From Desulfovibrio intestinalis (lineage in GTDB: Bacteria; Desulfobacterota; Desulfovibrionia; Desulfovibrionales; Desulfovibrionaceae), in contig NZ_JACHGO010000005.1 in assembly GCF_014202345.1 (NCBI RefSeq), forward strand, positions 310,001 to 374,000: DNA of 64,000 nucleotides, given 5' to 3'. Position numbers and translations under genes: made by a program. Of the stretch, positions 45,095 to 54,327 are shown in pieces. A model generated the notes under the pieces. The model did no database searches and was not told the DNA's origin. It saw nothing but the letters and a program-made list of their open reading frames with translations. How positions within the stretch are numbered: the first letter of the stretch is position 1; the number at the start of each line of letters is the position of its first letter.

Positions 45095-47026
45095 ATGGAA
45101 AATTCGCTCAACACGGCTCCGCAAGTAATTGAAGCACTGCAATCCACCGACAGCGCCACCATTCGCGGCGCCGCTTTCAATGCTGGCGATATGGCCTTGC
45201 ACGATGCCATCCCCCTACTCTGCGCACTTGTTAAAAGTAGCAACATCGGCATTCAGGAAGCTGCTGAATATGCCCTGCGCAAAATCCGAGGACCTCATGT
45301 GGTAACAGCACTGCTGCCACTACTACGTAGCGAAGAAGCTCCTGTACGAAACGTAGCTATGGATATTTTGCGTGAGATCGGAAGGGACAGCATTGAAAGT
45401 ATGCAACCATATCTTCAAGATGAAGATCCCGATCTGCGCATTTTCATCACCGACATTCTCGGCTATTCCCCAACGCATCAGGCAGCCCTGCTTCTTGCCA
45501 AGGCGTTACTTAAAGATCCTGAAGTTAATGTGCGCTATCAAGCGGCTGTCAGCCTGGGCAACCTTGCCTTTCCCGAGACCGTCCCCCCCCTGTGCCAGGC
45601 GATGCATGATGAAGAATGGGTGCAGTTTGCAGTGGTGGAAGCTCTTGCTAAAATCAAAGACCCCTCAGCCGCCAATGGGCTTGTAAAACTGTTGCCCCAG
45701 GCATCGCCACTGGTCAGCTCTGCTATTATTGATGCGCTGGGCGGCATGGGCGATATAAAAGCCATACCGCTTCTTTTCAGCTCGCTTGAAAATGTCAGCG
45801 TTCCCTTGCGGCACAAAATAGTTAAAGCCATCGTGCAAATTCTGAGCGTACGCTCTTTGTCATTGCTGTCCGCAAAGTCGCAAGAACGCCTGCGAATCTA
45901 TCTGCTTGAAGCCCTTACAGACAATGATGAAGACATCCTGCTGGCTGCTTTGCAAGGTTTGAGCGCCATCGGGAATGAAACCGCCACAGAGGCCATCATC
46001 AACCTGGCCACGGGCCTGGATGCCGAACGCCAACCCGAGCTCTATGAAGCGGCTATTAATGCCATTTCCTCCCTTGGCTACAATGATATGCTTCGCGACG
46101 CCTTGCGCAGCGATGACGAAAAGTGCATATCCGTGGCGATGGCAGCCTGTCGGCTGCTCACTGACCATAGTCCAGTAGAGGAACTAAAAAACATTTTCTG
46201 GCGGGTCAGCCCCGAGCTGCGCCGTGCGGCAGTGGCTGAAGTGGCCCAAATGGGCGAATGCACCGACACACCGTTCTTTCTTTCCATTATGGAAGAATCT
46301 GAAGATGCGGAGGTTCTGAAGAGCGCGCTTGTGTTTTTTGGCAATCAACATGCCTGCCCAGAAGTGGAAGATATTGTATTCTCCCAGCTGGATCATCGCT
46401 ATGTTGATGTGCAGGAAATGGCCCTTGAAGCATGCATCAATCTGCATAGCCCCAAACTTAATATTCTGTTTAAGCAAAGGGCACACAGTGAAGACCCCAT
46501 GCAGCGCATGATGGCGATTTATGCCTTGGGCCGTTATAGTGTTACCGAGAACCTGGATGAAATAACGCAAGCTCTTGAAGATTCTTCTCCTCGGGTCAGG
46601 CAGGTGGCCATAGAGGCGTTCCAGAACCTCGGCCCTCAGGCAGAAGATTTTCTGCCCAGCCTGCTGCCTCGATTGCTTGACGAAGATAAAGATGTGCGGA
46701 TCGCTCTGGTAGACCTGCTCGGCCAAATTGGCACAGCATCAGTTATGCCGCATATTATTTCTGCCCTTGCTGATGAAAATGATTGGGTAAAAATCAGGGC
46801 GATTGAAGCTCTGGGTGTGCACAAAATAGTCGATGCCGTCCCTTACCTGGCCCAAATGTTTGAAACCGAAAATCCAATGGTATCATTCAAAATAATTGAG
46901 GCACTGGGTATGATCGGCGGCAATATGGCCTTCAGTGTGCTTTTGAGCTTAATGGGCAATGAAGACCCAGAAATACAGCACGCTACGGCTGAAGCAGTGG
47001 CAGCCATTCAGGCCGAACAGGAGTAG
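45095..47026 (+). CDS. HEAT-repeat protein of the chemotaxis operon
   Basis: A 643-residue all-helical solenoid built of about 30-residue HEAT/PBS-lyase-type repeats over its full length, e.g. LKDPEVNVRYQAAVSLGNLA, LEDSSPRVRQVAIEAFQNLG, LLDEDKDVRIALVDLLGQIG. No signal peptide or enzymatic motif. Such solenoids are protein-binding scaffolds. It lies 26 nt after cheB and 2 nt before cheR, so it is made with the adaptation enzymes and probably docks one of them or organises the array. Its exact partner is unknown. Confidence 0.8.
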   Translation: MENSLNTAPQVIEALQSTDSATIRGAAFNAGDMALHDAIPLLCALVKSSNIGIQEAAEYALRKIRGPHVVTALLPLLRSEEAPVRNVAMDILREIGRDSIESMQPYLQDEDPDLRIFITDILGYSPTHQAALLLAKALLKDPEVNVRYQAAVSLGNLAFPETVPPLCQAMHDEEWVQFAVVEALAKIKDPSAANGLVKLLPQASPLVSSAIIDALGGMGDIKAIPLLFSSLENVSVPLRHKIVKAIVQILSVRSLSLLSAKSQERLRIYLLEALTDNDEDILLAALQGLSAIGNETATEAIINLATGLDAERQPELYEAAINAISSLGYNDMLRDALRSDDEKCISVAMAACRLLTDHSPVEELKNIFWRVSPELRRAAVAEVAQMGECTDTPFFLSIMEESEDAEVLKSALVFFGNQHACPEVEDIVFSQLDHRYVDVQEMALEACINLHSPKLNILFKQRAHSEDPMQRMMAIYALGRYSVTENLDEITQALEDSSPRVRQVAIEAFQNLGPQAEDFLPSLLPRLLDEDKDVRIALVDLLGQIGTASVMPHIISALADENDWVKIRAIEALGVHKIVDAVPYLAQMFETENPMVSFKIIEALGMIGGNMAFSVLLSLMGNEDPEIQHATAEAVAAIQAEQE

Positions 47027-47028
47027 CC

Positions 47029-48597
47029 ATGACCCAGCCTCCAACCATGTTCCCCCGCGGCGTGCAGAATAAAAACGCCAATGACGCGGAAACTAGTGAA
47101 ACACCCAACTCCACAACGTCATCTACGGCATTCAAAGCTGCGGCACAGCCGTCGCCCTTTACTCGGCCAGCCGACGGGCAAGCTACGCGTCCAGGGCTGA
47201 ATACCACTCAGGCGGCACAGCAGCAGGCCAGCGCTAAGCCTACGAGCTTTCAGCGCCCTGCTGATCCCGCAACGCCCCCGGCGCGTAGCTCTTTAGGGCT
47301 TGGCACAAGCGCCACGCGCCCCGCTACTGGTCTTTCTTTGCCAAACCAGACAACCGGATTACCCGGTGCAAATCGGCCCTACGTTGGACAATCTGGTTTG
47401 GGGCAGCCCAATCTTGGTCAATCTACCTGGACGTCACCTTTGCGACAGACAGGACAAGCGCCAGCTAGTGCGCCCACATCCTTTGCCGACAGGGACGCTG
47501 CCTCACAAAAAACGTTCGCAGGCGCACAGTCGGGAACAACTTTGCCCACAGGCAGTTCAGGACTTTTCAAACCGGCTGGCGCGACGACTTTTCAAAATGG
47601 TGCCAATACTGCTCCACAAGGAGCACCTCCACCAAGGCCTTCGCTTTTTCGCTCACAACCAACAGAAGCGCTACGCCAGCCTATTTCCCCCAGTTCGGCC
47701 TTTCGAGCTCCAACGCCAGCTGCGGTAAACACCAAGGCAGCATCGCCTTTTCGCAAAGATCTGCAGATATCTGATGAAGAATTCTTGCAGCTTCGCGATT
47801 TCATTTATCAGCAGTGCGGCATATTCATCGCGGAAAACCGTAAATACTTGGTTGAGAATCGCCTTTCCAACCGGATTAAGGATCTGAATCTCAAAAGTTA
47901 CAATGAGTATTACAACTTCCTCCGCTTTGATGCCAGCCGCAAAACCGAGTTGAGCAAGCTTTTTGAGGTCGTCACCACAAACGAAACCAGCTTTTTCCGT
48001 AATCCGCCACAGCTGGAAGTTTTTCAAAAAAACGTGCTGCCCGAGATATTGGACAGGTGCCGCCAAAAAGGACAAAAAAAGCTGCGTATATGGTCGGCTG
48101 GGTGTTCCACAGGTGAAGAACCATACACCCTGGCCATCATCCTGCATGAAGTTCTGAGGGGTGAAATCAGTAGCTGGGATATCAAAATAACGGCCAATGA
48201 TCTCTCGGAAGCCGTTCTTTCTGCGGCGCGGCGCGGCATATACAGTGAGTACGCCCTACGTACCACGCCAAAACCAATAGTTGATGCCTACTTTGTCAAA
48301 GAGGACAATATATATAAAATTAAGCCTGAATTAAAAAATCTCATTTCTTTTGGGCAGATAAACCTCAGTGACAAAGAGCAGCTGAAGCGCGTTGAAAAGT
48401 CGCAAATCGTTTTTTGCCGCAACGTTATCATTTATTTCGACGATGAAATGAAACGCAAGGTTATTAACGCATTCTATGACAATCTTGAAGTCAATGGGGC
48501 GCTCCTCATAGGACATTCAGAGTCTTTGCATAATATCAGCCGAGCGTTTCAACTTGAGCATTTCAAAGGGACCATCGTTTATCGCAAACTGGTATAG
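47029..48597 (+). CDS. cheR: Chemotaxis methyltransferase CheR with a long disordered N-terminus
   Basis: A 522-residue protein. Residues about 245-522 are a complete CheR: N-terminal helical domain (FRKDLQISDEEFLQLRDFIY), VVTTNETSFFRNPPQLEVF, the SAM motif RIWSAGCSTGEEPYTLAI and IVFCRNVIIYFDD. It methylates chemoreceptor glutamates. Residues 1-240 are Pro/Ala/Gln/Thr-rich and disordered, roughly doubling the usual length. Every one of the 11 phenylalanines to residue 241 sits in a short [S/T/P/L]-x-F-like context (F8, 35, 44, 74, 152, 163, 180, 188, 207, 225, 241), suggesting a repeated docking motif. Confidence 0.93.
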   Translation: MTQPPTMFPRGVQNKNANDAETSETPNSTTSSTAFKAAAQPSPFTRPADGQATRPGLNTTQAAQQQASAKPTSFQRPADPATPPARSSLGLGTSATRPATGLSLPNQTTGLPGANRPYVGQSGLGQPNLGQSTWTSPLRQTGQAPASAPTSFADRDAASQKTFAGAQSGTTLPTGSSGLFKPAGATTFQNGANTAPQGAPPPRPSLFRSQPTEALRQPISPSSAFRAPTPAAVNTKAASPFRKDLQISDEEFLQLRDFIYQQCGIFIAENRKYLVENRLSNRIKDLNLKSYNEYYNFLRFDASRKTELSKLFEVVTTNETSFFRNPPQLEVFQKNVLPEILDRCRQKGQKKLRIWSAGCSTGEEPYTLAIILHEVLRGEISSWDIKITANDLSEAVLSAARRGIYSEYALRTTPKPIVDAYFVKEDNIYKIKPELKNLISFGQINLSDKEQLKRVEKSQIVFCRNVIIYFDDEMKRKVINAFYDNLEVNGALLIGHSESLHNISRAFQLEHFKGTIVYRKLV

Positions 48598-48605
48598 AGC
48601 ACAGT

Positions 48606-49382
48606 ATGTGCGCCAAGATTCTAGCCATTGCCAATCAGAAAGGAGGAGTGGGAAAAACCACGACCTCTGTTAACTTGGGTTGCGCGCTGTCTCGCCTGGA
48701 CAAAAAGGTACTGCTGCTTGACCTTGACCCCCATGCCTGCGCCACATTGCACGCCAGGATATACCCCGAAGAAGTGCAATACAGTTTGCACGATCTTTTC
48801 CTGGCTCCTGAAGAAAACTGGTCCACACTGTGGCCGCTATTGCTGCGAACTCAAGCTTTGCACGGCATGGACGTAGCCCCTGGTTGCATCCGATTATCAG
48901 AGCTTGAGGTTGATTTTAAAGATCGAAGCGGCAAGGGAAGTGTACTGTCCAGAAGTTTACGCGCTGTGAGCAGCGACTATGATTTTATTATTTTAGATTG
49001 CCCCCCACATGTGGGAATACTTTTAGTGAATGCTCTGGTTGCGGCGGATTTATTGATAATTCCCATTCAAACTGATTTTTTGGCCTTGCATGGCTTAAAG
49101 CTTCTGTTTGATACATTGCATACTTTGAACAAGGCGCTTGGCAGGCCCATTTTGTACCGGGCTCTACCTACCATGTATGACAGGCGCGCCAAAGCCTGCA
49201 CCAGGGTATTGGAACTCATGCAGCGAAAAATGGAGCATGCCATGTTCAACACGATCATCGGCATAGATACAAATTTTCGTGAGGCAAGTGCTCAGGGATG
49301 CAGCATTTATGATATTAATCAGAACTCCCGAGGGGCGCGCTGTTATGAAGCCCTGGCTCAGGAAGTGTTATGCCTATGGTAA
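48606..49382 (+). CDS. ParA/MinD-family ATPase of the chemotaxis cluster (ParC-like)
   Basis: A 258-residue ATPase with the deviant Walker A KGGVGKTTT (residues 12-20), LLLDLDPHACAT as Walker A', and IILDCPPHVG as Walker B. In Vibrio (ParC) and Rhodobacter (PpfA) a ParA homologue in the che operon positions chemoreceptor arrays at the pole or along the cell. The gene sits between cheR and the CheW-like gene, which it overlaps by 13 nt, so the two products are probably partners. Confidence 0.9.
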   Translation: MCAKILAIANQKGGVGKTTTSVNLGCALSRLDKKVLLLDLDPHACATLHARIYPEEVQYSLHDLFLAPEENWSTLWPLLLRTQALHGMDVAPGCIRLSELEVDFKDRSGKGSVLSRSLRAVSSDYDFIILDCPPHVGILLVNALVAADLLIIPIQTDFLALHGLKLLFDTLHTLNKALGRPILYRALPTMYDRRAKACTRVLELMQRKMEHAMFNTIIGIDTNFREASAQGCSIYDINQNSRGARCYEALAQEVLCLW

Positions 49383-50086
49383 AAACGCCTGAAGAATATT
49401 TCTCAAACCAGTGCTTTGCTCCTCCAGTCCAAAGAGAGGCAACGCCTTCACTCAGCGCTGCTGAGCGGGCCTTTGTGCAAAAGTATCTTGGTGATGATGC
49501 CATTGCGAACCTGCCAGTACAGGCCCCGCATGTAGTCATTGCTGCGCCGCCAAGCCCTTCCGCCGGGCCAGCTTCGGCTGAAAACACGTTTGAACATACC
49601 GAGAGCAAGGAAAAAACAACTATCCCCTTGAAGGCACAGTTGTTGTCACTACCTGCGGTACAAATGGTTTCCTTCTATGTGCGCGAACAAATTTTTCTTT
49701 TGCCGGTGCCTGTAATTATTGAAGTTTTGCGGCATATGCCTCTCACCCGGCTGCCTATGGCCCCATCCTTTGTGGCTGGCGTAGTGAATCTGCGTGGGCG
49801 CGTAACCCCGCTACTTCACCTTGATGCCTTGCTGACGCTTGATCAGCAGCATCGTTACACGCCGCAGAGTTTCATTGTGGTGTGCGGCAGCGAACAAATG
49901 CAGCTTGGGCTTATTGTTGATAAAATTCATACTATGTATCTGCTGGATCAGTCGAAAATTAACTGGAACGCAGAGGCGCAATTGGGGGCCAGCGCGGACC
50001 TACTTTGTGGACTCGCCGAAATAGACGACCACTTGCATGGCATTGTTGACCCTGAGATGATTGTTGAAAAACTTCTGGAAATCTAG
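49370..50086 (+). CDS. CheW-domain protein with N-terminal extension, ParP-like
   Basis: A 238-residue protein. Residues about 100-238 are a CheW fold (VQMVSFYVREQIFLLPVPVI; FVAGVVNLRGRVTPLLHLDA; LGLIVDKIHTMYL). Residues 1-95 are an extension with a conserved-looking TPEEYFSNQCFAPPV and LSAAERAFVQKYL helix followed by a disordered linker. Overlap with the ParA-type gene and the extension fit ParP, the adaptor that links ParC to the array through a CheW-like domain. It could equally be the only CheW of this cluster. Confidence 0.8.
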   Translation: MPMVKTPEEYFSNQCFAPPVQREATPSLSAAERAFVQKYLGDDAIANLPVQAPHVVIAAPPSPSAGPASAENTFEHTESKEKTTIPLKAQLLSLPAVQMVSFYVREQIFLLPVPVIIEVLRHMPLTRLPMAPSFVAGVVNLRGRVTPLLHLDALLTLDQQHRYTPQSFIVVCGSEQMQLGLIVDKIHTMYLLDQSKINWNAEAQLGASADLLCGLAEIDDHLHGIVDPEMIVEKLLEI

Positions 50087-50340
50087 ACGGCAATAAATAT
50101 TTATAAAATCAGCTGCTTGCAAAAACTATAAATAACCTCTAAACATTTTGAAATTTTTTAAAACAAATTCGTATAATTTAAACTGCGGTAAGTTTTAGGC
50201 TCCCTTTCGGGGCCCAAACTGACATGGGTACTGAATGCGCTCCCGGCAGCAGGCGGCTGCTTTCCAATCAGCCGAATAACAGGCCACGCCGCTTTTTCTG
50301 AATGACGGCTGGCAACATCTGACGGACAGGGACAGAAATT

Positions 50341-50709
50341 ATGAAAAAACACATCATGGTCGTCGATGACTCCAAGACCATCCGTAATCTGGTGGCCTTT
50401 GTACTAAAAGGTGAAGGTTTCAAGGTCAGCACAGCTGAAGACGGCCTTGATGCCATTGAAAAACTTTATAGCCTTGATCCCGTGGATTTGATCGTTTCGG
50501 ATGTCAACATGCCGCGTATGGATGGATTTACCTTTATTAAAACCATCCGCGCACAGGAAGCCTACAAGGATATTCCTATCATTGTGCTTTCCACTGAAGG
50601 GCAAGAAAAAGATATACAGACGGGTATGAGCCTCGGAGCCAACCTTTATATGGTGAAACCAGCCCAACCGGAAAAAATGGTTCGCAATATAAAGATGCTC
50701 TTGGGTTAG
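50341..50709 (+). CDS. cheY: Chemotaxis response regulator CheY
   Basis: A 122-residue single receiver domain: Asp9/Asp10 (VVDDS), phospho-acceptor Asp54 in VSDVNMPRMDG, Thr85 in VLSTEGQ, and Lys107 in MVKPAQP. No output domain. Phospho-CheY binds the flagellar switch. A 254-nt gap separates it from the CheW-like gene and a GGGACAG region precedes the ATG, so a second promoter is likely between the two groups. Confidence 0.93.
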   Translation: MKKHIMVVDDSKTIRNLVAFVLKGEGFKVSTAEDGLDAIEKLYSLDPVDLIVSDVNMPRMDGFTFIKTIRAQEAYKDIPIIVLSTEGQEKDIQTGMSLGANLYMVKPAQPEKMVRNIKMLLG

Positions 50710-50773
50710 CCGATAAGAAAGACAGTATTACCCATTTGGGTACAGCGCTTTCAGTCAAGCAAGGGTATGGAGT

Positions 50774-53700
50774 ATGAGCCAGGATTTTTTTGACCCAGAG
50801 TTATTCGCCGACTTCATTACAGAAGCCAAAGAACACCTCGAGACGATTGAGCCCAATCTGCTGGAGCTCGAGAAAGCTCCTGGCAACCTGGCCCTGCTCA
50901 ATGATATCTTTCGTCCTATGCACTCCCTAAAGGGCGCTTCAGGCTTTCTGGGGCTGAACCGTATCAATCAGATTGCCCACAAGGCTGAAAACATCCTTGA
51001 TGAACTGCGAAAAGGCAGCATGGTTGTGACGCCTGAGATTATGGATGTCATTTTGGCCTCCACAGACGTCCTGCGCCAGATGATTGATAACCTTGAGAGC
51101 AGTAATTCTGAAGGCGATGTTGAAGCTGGTCACATTATGGCTCAAATCGACGCCATTATGGCTGGGGAAAGCCCCGCGCCAAGCCAACCCGCCGCCGCTC
51201 CCGCTACGGAAATTTTTTCTGCGCCAGCTGACAATACCGATGAAGCTCTTGAAATTTCCCCTCAAGACGCGTCTTTGCCGGCAAATGATTCTGCTGATTC
51301 CTTGATGCCGGAATTGAAACAGAAACAGCAGAACGATCTTTCCTTGAGCTCGGATAGTGACAGCGGCATGAGCGGCAAAGAATGGGTGAGTACGTTACCG
51401 ACTCGCCCGGCCTACGCTCTTACCGCTTTCGGCGAAGGGCATCTTAAAGATTTCATTGATGAATCTTTTGAAATCATTGAAAATCTCACCAACGGTCTTC
51501 TGGAACTTGAAGAAAATCCCACAGGCCAGAATGAGCTTGTTAACGACCTCTTCCGTTTTTTCCATAACATGAAGGGCAACAGCGGCATTATTGGCTATAA
51601 TGACCTTAATGCGCTTACTCATGAGGCAGAAACGCTCCTCAATAATGTACGCCAGGGTAACATCACGCCAACGCACGAGCTTATCGACCTGCTTCTGCTG
51701 GTCGTGGATGTGATGGAAGCCCTGGTTCATAATATTGATATCACCTCTGGTCAGGCGACTCCTTTTGAAACTGACACGGTCATCAGGCAACTTCAGGCTG
51801 CCCTGGCGGGTGGTCCGATTGCTTTGCCCGCTGAACTGCTGACAGCACAAGGACGCGAACCTGCTGCCGATGAGCCGCCGCAATCTTTGGTGGAAACGGA
51901 ATCAAAAACTTCCCCTGTTGAGGTCGTTACCCCAACGATCATTCCTGTTGGCTCCGAAGATGATGATACAGAAGCTTTTCGGGTCACAGTGCAGCAACAG
52001 ATCGAAATCATCCATGCGGCTCTGGAAACGCTAAAAAAAGACGGCAGCCACAAGGACTCCATCGATGCCCTGTTCCGCTGTCTTGTGGCAATAAAAAATG
52101 CCTGCGCCTTTGTGGGGCTTGCAGATATCAAGTCCTATGCTGAGCGCACTGCTGGCATTGTTGACCAGGGACGGAGCAGCGACATAGATTTTGGTCTCAT
52201 GGTTGACCTGTTGAGTCAGGAAGTAAGCATTATTGAGGATATGATCCACCAGGCTTTGGCCGAAGGCAGAGTTGCGGCGGACGCCTGTTCGACCTCTGGA
52301 AAAAATACCGAGGACACCGAAGAGGACGATTCAGTTGAACCAGTAAGCACTGATGCTCCTCAAAATCATGCGCCTGAAGCAACAGTTGATAGTCCTTCGA
52401 CACAGGCTCCTGCGGCTGATGTTGAACAGAAAGAACCCAAAGTTGTAACTGCGCCGCTGACGGCACAACCCTCCCCAGCCTCTGCCACACAGAGTAAAAC
52501 TGCGGTGCCTGCCTCACAGCCAGCAACTACGGCTCAACCGGCGCGCACACCAGCTCCGCAAGCCAAAAACGCTGCGCCCGCGGCTGAAAACCACAAAAGC
52601 TCTTCTACAATACGGGTGGATCATGAACGGCTTGACCATCTCATGAACCTTATTGGCGAGTTGATTATCAACCGCAATCGATATACTCTTATTGCCCGCT
52701 CTCTTGAAGACAGCAGTGAAAATGTAGATATTTCGCATGTGGCGCAGAGCCTTTCTGAAACAACGTACGCAATGGCTCGTATTTCTGACGACCTGCAAGA
52801 TACCATTATGAAAGTGCGTATGGTGCCGGTGTCTTCAGTTTTTTCACGCTTCCCCAGGCTTGTGCGCGACCTGTCGCGCAAAAGTGGCAAAGAAGTGGAT
52901 TTGATTATGGAAGGTGAAGAAACAGAGCTTGATAAAAGTGTGGTTGAAGTTATTGGCGACCCCTTGGTCCACCTCATTCGTAACTCTGTCGATCACGGTA
53001 TAGAGCCCGAGGACGTCCGGCTTGCTGCGGGCAAGCCAGCCAAGGGCAAAGTGACCTTGCGCGCCTTCCACAAAGGCAATTCTGTAGCCATTGAAATTGA
53101 AGACGATGGCAAGGGAATTGACCCGGTCAAGATGCGTGAAATTGCCGTGCGCAAAGGCGTAATTACGGCAGAAGAAGCAGCTCAACTTGATGACCGCGAA
53201 GCTGTGGAACTTATCTTCGCGCCTGGCTTCTCTTCGGCTGACCAGATCACTGACATTTCTGGCCGAGGCGTCGGGATGGACGTTGTGCGCACCAATATCA
53301 AGAACCTCAAGGGCAGTGTCAGCACCCACTCTGAAGTTGGCAAGGGCACACGCTTTACCCTTAGCCTGCCGCTGACCCTGGCTATTATTGATGCTCTTAT
53401 GGTTAATGTTTCCGGCCAGATGTATGCCATACCTCTGGATGCGGTATCTGAGACAACAAAAATTGAAGCACAACGGCTTACGGACGTAAAGGGCCGAAAA
53501 GCCGTCACATTGCGCGGAGAGGTGCTGGGCATAGTTGAAATGTCTGAAATGCTTGGCATTCCTCGCACCGATGAACCTCTGCCGGAAGTACTTTCCGTCG
53601 TGGTTATTCACGACAACGACCGTCGGCTTGGGCTGGTAGTCGACAGGTTGCTTGAACGCCAAGAAATAGTTATTAAGCCCCTTGGAGCCTATCTCGGCGA

Positions 53701-53854
53701 CCTTAAAGGCATTTCAGGTGCCACAATTATGGGCGATGGCTCTGTGATTCTGATTCTGGATCCGCACGAGATATACATTATGGCCACATCCAAGGCCGCC
53801 ACGATCGTCCCGGCTGGTGAGAGCAAGCAAGGTGCTGTCGCAGCGAGGATATGA
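50774..53854 (+). CDS. cheA: Chemotaxis histidine kinase CheA with three Hpt-type domains
   Basis: A 1,026-residue kinase. The first Hpt has His50 (RPMHSLKGASGFLG), the second His264 (FFHNMKGNSGIIGY); a third Hpt-like bundle (FRCLVAIKNACAFVGL) has Val438 at the His position and cannot be phosphorylated there. A long Pro/Ala/Gln linker follows. Then come the dimerisation helices (DHERLDHLMNLIGELIINRN), an ATPase with N-box HLIRNSVDHGIEPED, G1 DDGKGIDP and G2 GRGVGMDVVRTNI, and a CheW-like domain to the end. It passes phosphate to CheY and CheB. Start 64 nt after cheY. Confidence 0.95.
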   Translation: MSQDFFDPELFADFITEAKEHLETIEPNLLELEKAPGNLALLNDIFRPMHSLKGASGFLGLNRINQIAHKAENILDELRKGSMVVTPEIMDVILASTDVLRQMIDNLESSNSEGDVEAGHIMAQIDAIMAGESPAPSQPAAAPATEIFSAPADNTDEALEISPQDASLPANDSADSLMPELKQKQQNDLSLSSDSDSGMSGKEWVSTLPTRPAYALTAFGEGHLKDFIDESFEIIENLTNGLLELEENPTGQNELVNDLFRFFHNMKGNSGIIGYNDLNALTHEAETLLNNVRQGNITPTHELIDLLLLVVDVMEALVHNIDITSGQATPFETDTVIRQLQAALAGGPIALPAELLTAQGREPAADEPPQSLVETESKTSPVEVVTPTIIPVGSEDDDTEAFRVTVQQQIEIIHAALETLKKDGSHKDSIDALFRCLVAIKNACAFVGLADIKSYAERTAGIVDQGRSSDIDFGLMVDLLSQEVSIIEDMIHQALAEGRVAADACSTSGKNTEDTEEDDSVEPVSTDAPQNHAPEATVDSPSTQAPAADVEQKEPKVVTAPLTAQPSPASATQSKTAVPASQPATTAQPARTPAPQAKNAAPAAENHKSSSTIRVDHERLDHLMNLIGELIINRNRYTLIARSLEDSSENVDISHVAQSLSETTYAMARISDDLQDTIMKVRMVPVSSVFSRFPRLVRDLSRKSGKEVDLIMEGEETELDKSVVEVIGDPLVHLIRNSVDHGIEPEDVRLAAGKPAKGKVTLRAFHKGNSVAIEIEDDGKGIDPVKMREIAVRKGVITAEEAAQLDDREAVELIFAPGFSSADQITDISGRGVGMDVVRTNIKNLKGSVSTHSEVGKGTRFTLSLPLTLAIIDALMVNVSGQMYAIPLDAVSETTKIEAQRLTDVKGRKAVTLRGEVLGIVEMSEMLGIPRTDEPLPEVLSVVVIHDNDRRLGLVVDRLLERQEIVIKPLGAYLGDLKGISGATIMGDGSVILILDPHEIYIMATSKAATIVPAGESKQGAVAARI

Positions 53855-54061
53855 CTTCCTCCCGTAGAGGGCACCTTCTAAAGTTTTCCTGCATGGTGTT
53901 TCATGTCAGTTTTGAGAAATTTTCTTGCCTTTTGATGCTGCATCAGCTATAGCACTTCTTCGCGCGGTTATGCCCTCTCATACGCTGATCATCTTCCGGC
54001 GATGGGCCTTGTTTTTGCCGCATGTGAAGTGAACAACTTTTTTGCATATACGGAGGATAGT

Positions 54062-54271
54062 ATGAGCAAGGAATGCATTTTCTGCGGCAAAAAGCCCCAA
54101 GTTGGCAATCTTGTCAGCCATTCCAATATCAAGACAAAGCGTCGCTTTAACCCCAACCTGCAGCGCGTTCGGCATCAGTTTGCCGACGGCAGCGTGAGGA
54201 CCCTCACGGTTTGCACTCGCTGCATCCGCTCCGGCGTGGTTTCCAAGCCCCTGGTGCGCAAGCAGGGTTAA
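54062..54271 (+). CDS. rpmB: 50S ribosomal protein L28
   Basis: A 69-residue ribosomal protein with GGAGG 8 nt before ATG 54062. Typical [20 protein letters not shown] core. It is the zinc-binding (C+) form: Cys5 and Cys8 in ECIFCG and a second pair in CTRC near residues 51-54. Monocistronic, with its own terminator. Confidence 0.97.
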   Translation: MSKECIFCGKKPQVGNLVSHSNIKTKRRFNPNLQRVRHQFADGSVRTLTVCTRCIRSGVVSKPLVRKQG

Positions 54272-54290
54272 CACGTTTTTTTGCATCTGA

Positions 54291-54322
54291 GGCCCCGTCA
54301 GTCTTCTGCCGGGGCCTTTTTT
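54291..54322 (+). terminator. Terminator of rpmB
   Basis: Stem GGCCCCG/CGGGGCC with a 12-nt loop followed by TTTTTT. It ends only 5 nt before the start codon assigned to the rhomboid gene. Confidence 0.9.
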
Positions 54323-54327
54323 GCTAT

